64,000 nucleotides of DNA from Methanobacteriota archaeon (lineage in GTDB: Archaea > Thermoplasmatota > Thermoplasmata > UBA10834), in the NCBI GenBank assembly GCA_020347565.1, contig CP070732.1, forward strand, positions 657,972 through 721,971, written 5' to 3'. Shown piece by piece: positions 58,128 to 64,000 of the stretch. The notes below the pieces were generated by a model. The model was not told where the DNA came from and made no database searches. It worked only from the letters and a program-made list of their open reading frames with translations. A program made the translations under genes and the position numbers. Position 1 is the stretch's first letter; each line of letters begins with the position of its first letter.

Positions 58128-59054
58128 ATGTCAGAGAAACCGCTATTAATCCAACGCCTTGAGCAAAGCGGTTGCTTCGGAGGCATTGTCTCAGCCAAGC
58201 ATTTGGAGGAGCTCGGCGCGGAGATCAACTCGTTGCACCGCAAGGGGCTTCTCGACAAGGGTCTCTGCCGAGAGTATGCAGGTCCGCATTTCTCCCCGAG
58301 ACTGCCTCGGAGGCTTCCAAACGCGAAGTCTCTGATTGTAGTCTCCGTGCCTCAGCCCATGATACGCGCGACTTTCCATTCGGAGGGACTTTCCGTGCGA
58401 GTCGTCGTACCTCCCACATACTTCGACGCACACAAGATAATCTGGCGAGCCAGGAACGAGTTGAAGAAGGCTTTCTATCCCGACCAGTACAGGCTCGTGA
58501 GGGGCGCCCTGCCTGTCAAGCTCCTTGCGGTCAGGAGCGGCCTGGCCCGATACGGAAGAAACAACATCACATACATACCGAGGTACGGCAGCTTCCACCG
58601 TCTGACGGCGTTCTTTTCCGATTATGACAGCCCCATCGATTACTGGCGGGACAAGGAGGCGCTTCCGTTGTGTGCGAAGTGCGATGAGTGCGTCAAGGCC
58701 TGCCCCACCGGTGCCATCCGGAAGGACAGGTTCTTGATACGGGCCGAGAAATGCCTGACTTATCTGAACGAGAGGGACGCGAGACATGAGTTTCCAGAAT
58801 GGGTGGACCCCTCGGCCCACAACTCCATCATCGGTTGCATGCGTTGTCAAATGGCTTGCCCCTATGACAAGAAGGCAGCTGATCGGTGCGAAGACCGAGG
58901 AGAGTTCAGTGAGGAAGAGACCGCATACCTCCTCCGAGGAGAGTTCAGCGGAGAGAAGGCCGCGAAGATGGAGAGGAAGCTCGGAAGCCTCGGCCTAAGC
59001 CTGAGCATATTCCCGAGGAACCTGAAGGCACTGATCGACAAACCGTCCCGGTAG
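58128..59054 (+). CDS. QueG-like double [4Fe-4S] protein
   Basis: 308 residues related to epoxyqueuosine reductase. The N-terminal DUF1730-like domain contains GLARYGRNNITYIPRYGSF, matching the GLGWIGKN...GS stretch of QueG. Two 4Fe-4S clusters are indicated by CAKCDECVKACPTGAI and KCLTYLNE plus GCMRCQMACPYDK. QueG proteins use cobalamin. Archaea make archaeosine, not queuosine, so another reduction is likely. It lacks the C-terminal HEAT repeat of longer QueG forms and stands alone; the ATG at 58128 fits the first conserved helix. Confidence 0.83.
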   Translation: MSEKPLLIQRLEQSGCFGGIVSAKHLEELGAEINSLHRKGLLDKGLCREYAGPHFSPRLPRRLPNAKSLIVVSVPQPMIRATFHSEGLSVRVVVPPTYFDAHKIIWRARNELKKAFYPDQYRLVRGALPVKLLAVRSGLARYGRNNITYIPRYGSFHRLTAFFSDYDSPIDYWRDKEALPLCAKCDECVKACPTGAIRKDRFLIRAEKCLTYLNERDARHEFPEWVDPSAHNSIIGCMRCQMACPYDKKAADRCEDRGEFSEEETAYLLRGEFSGEKAAKMERKLGSLGLSLSIFPRNLKALIDKPSR

Positions 59055-59427
59055 CCGCCATCCGGAGTTGTCTTGAGCGCAAGAAGCGGGGGTCAAATCT
59101 GAGGGATGAGTCTTTCTCGGTGCTAGAGTCGCGAGAATGAAGTCCAGCGAGTGTCAAAGGTCCTGAGTTGATAGGGATGCACCGTGAGAAGACGCCATAG
59201 TGACGGACCGAGAAGAGGAGTCTGGTAGGAGCATAGCTCGTAGCCGAGGTTGCCAGATGCAACCCCGCCCAGCTGTCGAAACAAGCTATCGACGACGAAC
59301 GCTGCGTAGGAATCCACGAAGAATCATTGCGAAATCCATTCCGATTCTTGCCTTCGCAGAGCGCCCATCTCTCGTGCTGCAGAAAATCTATCTGTGAAGA
59401 GCCATATCGCCCAACGGGGACAGCCAA
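59055..59427. other. 373-base gap containing repeat copy 2
   Basis: Bases 59098-59205 form the best copy of the dispersed repeat. The minus strand here and at 63.7 kb can be read as similar short peptides ending at the same point, perhaps a decayed coding fragment. Nothing else is recognisable. Confidence 0.4.
59098..59205 (+). repeat. Dispersed repeat, copy 2
   Basis: The first block, TCTGAGGGATGAGTCTTTC followed by TCGGTGCTAGAGTCGCG, and a second block, GATGCACCGTGAGAAGACGC, occur in the same order and at the same spacing (77 versus 76 bases) as in copy 3. Confidence 0.6.
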
Positions 59428-59688
59428 ATGACGCACGCAGAGAAGACGATTACGCCGAGGAAGAGACTGATTCGCTTCACGGAATTCTTCGTGGTAGGCC
59501 TGGTGATGGGTATTTCGGAGGACCTGATGGCGATACACTTCGCGACTGCGGAAACCATTACCATCCATATCGTCGTCATAGCATCCATAGTTTCGCTGCC
59601 CTTCGCCTTTTTCAGCGAGCTAATCGTTGATCATCCTGACTTCTGGCCTCACGTTCTGGGGAAACTGAAGGTGGAGACGAGCCAGTGA
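59428..59688 (+). CDS. Small membrane protein of unknown function
   Basis: 86 residues with G/C-rich third codon positions like the confirmed genes, so probably real. A basic N-terminus (TPRKRLIRF) is followed by two membrane segments (FFVVGLVMGISEDLMAI and ITIHIVVIASIVSLPFAFF) and a short polar tail. I do not recognise a named family. A GGGGAC stretch precedes the ATG. It may be a small transporter subunit or regulator. Confidence 0.6.
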   Translation: MTHAEKTITPRKRLIRFTEFFVVGLVMGISEDLMAIHFATAETITIHIVVIASIVSLPFAFFSELIVDHPDFWPHVLGKLKVETSQ

Positions 59689-59830
59689 ACCCGTGAAGGG
59701 GCCGTCGACCTTGATTGAACACAGGCCAATCGGTCTCTCTGGTTCAGAATGCGCTCTTTCGCGGTCGAATTCCTATGGGAAAGGTCATAGGGCGGTGACT
59801 CGGACTGGACAGGGAGAAAGCGAGGAACAA

Positions 59831-60430
59831 TCATCGCAGCCGTTTCTGTGACCGTAATTGCAGCGCGGCTATCTCTTTGTGACGGTAGCATTCGAGCAGG
59901 TGGTCATTGACCATTCCAATCGCCTGCATGTACGCGTAGCATATGGTAGGACCAACGAATCTGAACCCTTTCTTGACAAGGTCTGAGCTCATCATCTTGG
60001 CCTCGGGTGTGGAAACCGGGATCTGGGCAGGGCTCTTCCACATGTTGCAGATGGGATTTCCGTCTACGTAGGACCATATGTAGGAATCGAAGCTTCCATA
60101 CTCCTTTTGAATGGCTAGCAAGGCTCTCGCATTGGCCACAGCGGACTCTATCTTTCGGGGGTTGCGGACAATCCCTGGATCTGCTAGCAACTTCTCGACC
60201 TTCCTGTTGTCAAATGCGGCAACCTTGTCAGGGCTGAAGCCCGCAAATGCTCGCCTGTAATTCTCCCGCTTGTTCAGAATCGTCTTCCAGCTCAGACCTG
60301 CCTGGGCTCCTTCGAGCACCAAGAACTCGAATAGTTTCTGGTCGTCATGAACAGGCACACCCCACTCCTTGTCATGATATTCGAGGTAGAGTGGGTCATT
60401 GGGGTCCGCCCATGGGCATCTCTTCTTCAT
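59831..60430 (-). CDS. tag: DNA-3-methyladenine glycosylase I
   Basis: 199 residues. The N-terminus CPWADPNDPLYLEYHDKEWGVPVHDDQKLFEFLVLEGAQAGLSW is diagnostic of the Tag family, including the zinc-binding Cys and His; the C-terminal partners appear in GMVNDHLLECYRH. It removes 3-methyladenine from alkylated DNA. AGGAGATC lies directly upstream of the ATG on the minus strand. Archaeal Tag is uncommon and may have been acquired from bacteria. The surrounding DNA looks less GC-rich than the first 50 kb. Confidence 0.95.
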   Translation of the reverse strand: MKKRCPWADPNDPLYLEYHDKEWGVPVHDDQKLFEFLVLEGAQAGLSWKTILNKRENYRRAFAGFSPDKVAAFDNRKVEKLLADPGIVRNPRKIESAVANARALLAIQKEYGSFDSYIWSYVDGNPICNMWKSPAQIPVSTPEAKMMSSDLVKKGFRFVGPTICYAYMQAIGMVNDHLLECYRHKEIAALQLRSQKRLR

Positions 60431-60604
60431 TCGATCTCCTGGAGTAATAGCCCCAGAGGGGTTAATCGTTTCTTGGAGATAAACGGCGACGACGACCTGA
60501 TCCGGATACTGGATGCGAGGGAGAAGGATGGCCAGTGTCGAGGTGTAAGCCCGGCCCTACGAAAAGGCCAAGGGGGCGAATGTCATACTTGAATCGGCGA
60601 TGTC

Positions 60605-61054
60605 ATGATTACCCTGCGCGATGACGTCCACATCAACGCCTCACCAGAGGACATCTTCGATTGGTTCGAAAACCTGGACAAGAACTACAAAGAATGGCAT
60701 CAGGATCACGTCAAATGGGTATTCCTCAATGGATTCCACGAGGGATCCAAATGCTATTGCGAGGAACTGATGCACGGAAGGCTTCACAAGATGAAAGGGA
60801 GAATTACCAAGCTGAGGAAGAACCGACTTGTGGAATTCGAGTTTAGCTTCCCGACTTCTCTGATTTGCCCCGGAGGTTCGTTCATCATCGAGCCTGAAGG
60901 GATGGGGAGCACCTTCACAGCGACGCTCTCTTTCAGATTGACGGGTGTCTTCTCGAGATTTGCCAAGAAGAGGATGGATTCCGTGAAGAATCATATGAAG
61001 GAGGAGGGACAGAGCCTCAGGAGAATCTTGGAAGACGCAAACTCCGCAGACTGA
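60605..61054 (+). CDS. SRPBCC-family (START-like) protein
   Basis: 149 residues with the helix-grip fold of polyketide cyclase/SRPBCC proteins: an initial strand (DDVHINASPEDIFDWF), a central beta-sheet (GRITKLRKNRLVEFEFSF) and a long C-terminal helix (RMDSVKNHMKEEGQSLRRIL). These proteins bind hydrophobic ligands; the ligand is unknown. No signal peptide. The gene is isolated; codon use is less GC-biased than in the biosynthetic operons. Confidence 0.75.
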   Translation: MITLRDDVHINASPEDIFDWFENLDKNYKEWHQDHVKWVFLNGFHEGSKCYCEELMHGRLHKMKGRITKLRKNRLVEFEFSFPTSLICPGGSFIIEPEGMGSTFTATLSFRLTGVFSRFAKKRMDSVKNHMKEEGQSLRRILEDANSAD

Positions 61055-61411
61055 GACATCTACTGCGTTTGGAGGGTGAAACGGGATTTTGCGTCTAGCT
61101 CGGCGCTGGAATCGCGGAACGGGATTCTTGCCAATCGTCACGGTCAAAGTCGACTCGTTTCAGATGCGTATCGTGCGAATCGCCTTCATCTGCAGCCCAT
61201 TGGACGGAGCCTCTCCCTATATCAAGAAGATCCTGCTTGACAGTGACTATGTATGTTCACTCGTCGTCGGAAATCGCACCGAAGGCTCGAAATTCGGATG
61301 CAAGGCTTTTGTGGCCTTAATGAGTTTCCTAGAATAGGGTATCGGGATGGACTCCTGCAACGAGGACTGGAATTCATCTGTACCCAACAGGAGATGGAAG
61401 CGGTGATTCTC
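61055..61411. other. 357-base gap with repeat copy 4
   Basis: A degenerate repeat copy lies at 61087-61127. A plus-strand frame at 61089-61337 could encode 82 residues but has no ribosome-binding site or recognisable similarity, so it is not called. CCCTATATC at about 61216 is a possible promoter for the M28 gene. Confidence 0.4.
61087..61127 (+). repeat. Dispersed repeat, copy 4 (degenerate)
   Basis: GTCTAGCTCGGCGCTGGAATCGCG matches 18 of 24 bases of the copy 2 core and lies 33 bases after the SRPBCC stop. Confidence 0.4.
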
Positions 61412-63568
61412 GTGAGAAGGATTCTGGTGTTGGCACTGTGTTTGTCGTTAGCGGGGGTATCGTTGCTCCCCAGCTTGATGGAGCTTCGGATCATCAAGGA
61501 GACCTCGATAAGCGGAGGTCCATCTGGCGGCATGACACCTGAGGAACTGGCATTGCTGAGCGAAATCGATGTAGACAACGCCTGGGCGCATATGGAATAT
61601 CTGGGAAGCCTCGGTGAAAAAGCAGCTGGAAGCCCTCTGGAGTTATCCGCCCAGCAATACGTCTACGACGAGATGACGAGCATGGACCTCGATGGACTCG
61701 AGATGGAGCCTTTCCCCACATCGAGTTGGTCGCAGAACGGAACTACGATGAGCATTACCTCGCCTGTAGTGGAGGACATCCCAGCTGCGACCTACGGCGG
61801 CTGTTATTCTATCTGGGGAACTGAGGATGGCGTTCCCTACTATTTCGGGAATTCGAATGGCGGCAAGACCCTTGTCGCCCAAGTGGTGGACGTCGGACGA
61901 GGAACCCTGGTCGAACTCGATGCAATAGGTGACTTGAACGGGGCGATCGCGCTCGTGCAGAGAGACGACTTTGTGATCCCGTATCCGACGGTCGCGATCG
62001 AGGAGATTGCGCTTCACGGGGCGTCGGCCGCAGTCTTCTACGGCTACTACCAGCAGTATCCGGTGGCAGACGGCATCAAGCAGGATAGTGTCGGAGGCTC
62101 GCTGCCCTCCTTCTCGATATCCAGAGATTCAGCCCAACGAATCATGGATTTGATGGTGAGCGACCCCGTGACCCTCCAGATAGACGGGTCGGTGGACCTG
62201 CACTCGGTCGAGTATGGGCAATCCGCGAACGTTGTTGGCTATCTGAACGGTTCGGTCCATCCCGATGAGTACATAGTATTCTCGGCTCACGTCGACACTT
62301 GGTGGTTTGGGACCAATGACGACTGTTCAGGAGTGGCAGCAGTGATCGAGTTCGCCAGGCTTTTCTCAGAGGCGAGAGCCAACGGGACCTACGTGAACGA
62401 ACGGACATTGGTGTTCTGCTCATTCGCCGCCGAAGAATCAGGAGGACCCTCCGACTGGTACGGTTGGATTGTCGGATCGTACGAATTCGTGATAGCTCAT
62501 CCGGAGATCGCCGATGGCCTCGTGTTGCACCTGAACGCGGACATGATTGGGTCTGAGAAGACGCAGGGAATCTATTGGCTGGAGAACTCATGGGAGATCA
62601 ACGACTTCGTGAAGAAGGCCATCTCGGATTCCAGCGTAGATGCTACGTGGTGCTACCCTATGTACTCGTACACCGACTCGTGGTCGTTCACCGCGATAGC
62701 TGGCGGCTCATCCATTTGGGCAGCATATGTTGAGGACAGCGAAGCGTACTACCACACTCAGCTGGATGACATATCGCAATCCAGCCTGGAGTCCATGATT
62801 GATATGCTCGACCTCCTTGGCCTCATGGCGATAAGGTCGGATCTTGCTCTCGTGCTCCCGATCGACTTCCTGCCCACGGTGAATTGGCTATCCACCAACT
62901 TCAAGTCTCAGGCGCCTTCAGTCCCCTCCGAAGCCGAACTCTTTGACCGCGCGAATACGGCGCTGAGGGACCTGAAGGATGAAGTAATCGCAGTCAACAT
63001 CTATGCGAATGATCTACGCGACGCCTACGATGATGCCGAAACAGATGAGGAGCGGGCGCTGATTGCTGCGGAGGCTGCGATCCTCAACGACGCATTGACC
63101 GACGCCCGTCGAGTCATCAACAGATGGTCGATCGGCCAAGGCGGTTCGATGGGATCCTGGGATACCTTTGTCCGTACGGCTCAGCATGTTCACGACTACA
63201 TCGGTCTGGAAGATGCTATCGGCGATTTATCAAGTGGCTCCACGAACAACGCTCTCGCTGCGCTACAGAGCATCTACACAATGGATTGGGCCCCGTTGTG
63301 CAGTCTTGAGACATACGAGCTAGTCATGAGCTGGATGATAAACGACGAGATGTACTGGGCCGACGATTTCGATCAGCAGCAAGCGTACTTGAATGTCTAT
63401 TGGATCTACTTGGGGCTGCAGAACGAGACACTCACCAACAGCGAAGCACAGCTCATTCTTGAGAATATGAGGGACGACCTCCTGATTCCGTGGTTACAGG
63501 AGGACCTGCTTACTCTCGAGTGGGCGTGGACGGAGGCGTCAGGCATCCTAGCTTCGGTTCAAAGTTGA
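61412..63568 (+). CDS. Secreted M28-family metallopeptidase with PA domain
   Basis: 718 residues. A signal peptide (ILVLALCLSLAGVSLLPS) is followed by an M28 domain with an inserted PA domain (about residues 115-260). Zinc ligands are the His and Asp of SAHVDTWWFG...NDDCSG, Glu-Glu in FAAEESG, Asp in LNADMIGSE, and the late His in YYHTQLDD. The C-terminal 200 residues resemble the helical dimer domain of glutamate carboxypeptidase II. It probably releases amino acids from peptides outside the cell. GGTGAT at 61402-61407 favours GTG 61412; ATG 61394 is also in frame. Confidence 0.88.
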   Translation: MRRILVLALCLSLAGVSLLPSLMELRIIKETSISGGPSGGMTPEELALLSEIDVDNAWAHMEYLGSLGEKAAGSPLELSAQQYVYDEMTSMDLDGLEMEPFPTSSWSQNGTTMSITSPVVEDIPAATYGGCYSIWGTEDGVPYYFGNSNGGKTLVAQVVDVGRGTLVELDAIGDLNGAIALVQRDDFVIPYPTVAIEEIALHGASAAVFYGYYQQYPVADGIKQDSVGGSLPSFSISRDSAQRIMDLMVSDPVTLQIDGSVDLHSVEYGQSANVVGYLNGSVHPDEYIVFSAHVDTWWFGTNDDCSGVAAVIEFARLFSEARANGTYVNERTLVFCSFAAEESGGPSDWYGWIVGSYEFVIAHPEIADGLVLHLNADMIGSEKTQGIYWLENSWEINDFVKKAISDSSVDATWCYPMYSYTDSWSFTAIAGGSSIWAAYVEDSEAYYHTQLDDISQSSLESMIDMLDLLGLMAIRSDLALVLPIDFLPTVNWLSTNFKSQAPSVPSEAELFDRANTALRDLKDEVIAVNIYANDLRDAYDDAETDEERALIAAEAAILNDALTDARRVINRWSIGQGGSMGSWDTFVRTAQHVHDYIGLEDAIGDLSSGSTNNALAALQSIYTMDWAPLCSLETYELVMSWMINDEMYWADDFDQQQAYLNVYWIYLGLQNETLTNSEAQLILENMRDDLLIPWLQEDLLTLEWAWTEASGILASVQS

Positions 63569-63885
63569 CGGGCGGCCTCCTCAGTTCAGCGATACGCCGA
63601 GGACATCGGTAGGCGAGAGCGCCAGCAAGAAGAGCCTGGCCACTACCGATCTCAAACCCTGACGACCGCACACCCAAGAATGAGCTAATGAACGGAAGAG
63701 AGGTCTGAGAAGGAGTCTATCTTGGAGTCATAATCGCGGAATTGGATGATGGCTAGCCAACCAGGTGTGAATCAGGCTCTGATGCGCCGTGGTAAGAGGC
63801 CAAAGAAGTGGGGAGCACAGACGACTTGAGCACTTCGGACTGCTTCCTGAGTCCGACCCAAGACCGACATCTCTGTCAGAGAGAA
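63569..63885. other. 317-base convergent gap with repeat copy 3
   Basis: It lies between two converging M28 genes. Apart from the repeat at 63704-63810 I see no gene or terminator. Confidence 0.45.
63704..63810 (+). repeat. Dispersed repeat, copy 3
   Basis: TCTGAGAAGGAGTCTATC and AATCGCGGAATTGGATG, then GATGCGCCGTGGTAAGAGGC 76 bases from the start of the core. The same two blocks occur in copy 2. Confidence 0.6.
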
Positions 63886-64000
63886 CTACGAACAGACGTA
63901 GTCGATGATTGCGGCCGCTTCCAGCCAAGCCCATTCTAGCTTCAGTAGGTCCACTTCGACCCATGGTATCAACTCACCGCGTCTGATCTCATCGAGAGCG
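63886..64000 (-). CDS. C-terminal end of a second M28-type peptidase, cut by the window edge
   Basis: The minus strand is open from the window end to a TAG at 63886-63888, giving 37 residues. They include ELIPWVEVDLLKLEWAWLEA, which aligns with LLIPWLQEDLLTLEWAWTEA at the C-terminus of the M28 peptidase at 61412-63568, and both end a dozen or so residues later. This is the 3' end of a paralogous gene running in the opposite direction; the catalytic part lies outside the window. Confidence 0.8.
   Translation of the reverse strand, partial: ALDEIRRGELIPWVEVDLLKLEWAWLEAAAIIDYVCS

Noticed and set aside
61089-61337. 82-residue frame before the M28 gene
   Set aside because: No ribosome-binding site or recognisable similarity, and its start lies inside a degenerate repeat copy.
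63728-63964. 78-residue minus-strand frame near the window end
   Set aside because: It overlaps, in another frame, the well-supported C-terminus of an M28 paralogue and a repeat copy.

Overview
The window reads as a piece of an archaeal chromosome. Many starts have a TATA box about 25 bases upstream, and several of those mRNAs look leaderless. Shine-Dalgarno sites are of the GGAGGTGATC type. Archaeal families are present: the asparaginyl-tRNA-synthetase-like asparagine synthetase, archaeal-type IPM isomerase subunits, Lrp/AsnC regulation and GtrA-fused dolichol-phosphate sugar transferases. Together with secreted clostripain-like (C11) peptidases, PKD-bearing solute-binding proteins and a pyrrolysine-independent MttB methyltransferase system, this suggests a GC-rich, protein- and methyl-compound-using member of the Thermoplasmatota (MBG-D/Thermoprofundales-like). 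There is no rRNA gene, so the placement is inference. I saw no tRNA, rRNA, CRISPR array or intact insertion sequence.

Layout. 1-11.3 kb: a truncated histidine kinase, an EamA permease, a radical SAM protein, a MarC permease, an M20-fold hydrolase with altered metal ligands, a GT4 glycosyltransferase, PEP synthase and an MFS permease. 11.3-26.3 kb: a corrinoid/C1 region. It holds a saccharopine-dehydrogenase-like protein, a RACo-type corrinoid activator, a peptide-type ABC importer without its ATPases (one permease carries two PKD domains), an MtgA-like methyl-pterin methyltransferase, CorA, a corrinoid protein and two MttB-superfamily methyltransferases. 26.3-34.3 kb: an Lrp regulator divergent from asparagine synthetase, then thrB divergent from a tight thrC-hom-lysC-ilvD operon.

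34.3-44 kb: a lone PKD-bearing solute-binding protein, prephenate dehydratase, and a leuA-leuC-leuD-leuB operon ending in a second saccharopine-dehydrogenase-like gene. The leuA leader contains a short ORF with eight leucine codons and a good ribosome-binding site, a candidate attenuation-type leader peptide. 44-50.5 kb: an unrecognised protein, an ATP-cone protein, an aminotransferase, a flippase and imidazolonepropionase. 50.7-56.4 kb: two secreted C11 peptidases flank a glycan operon (GT4, DedA-like, GT2-GtrA), whose last gene appears to start at an ACG codon. 56.4-64 kb: a looser, by-eye AT-richer stretch with threonine dehydratase, a QueG-like Fe-S protein, a small membrane protein, 3-methyladenine glycosylase, an SRPBCC protein and an M28 peptidase. 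The 3' end of a second M28 paralogue is cut by the window edge. A degenerate dispersed repeat lies downstream of four genes in this last part.

How the genes fit together. The C1 region could take methyl groups from a quaternary amine or similar substrate through MttB proteins to the corrinoid protein, then through the MtgA-like enzyme to a tetrahydropterin, with RACo re-reducing inactive corrinoid. The amino-acid genes cover much of the Thr, Leu, Ile/Val, Asn and Phe pathways. The secreted peptidases and peptide-binding proteins suit a life on external protein.
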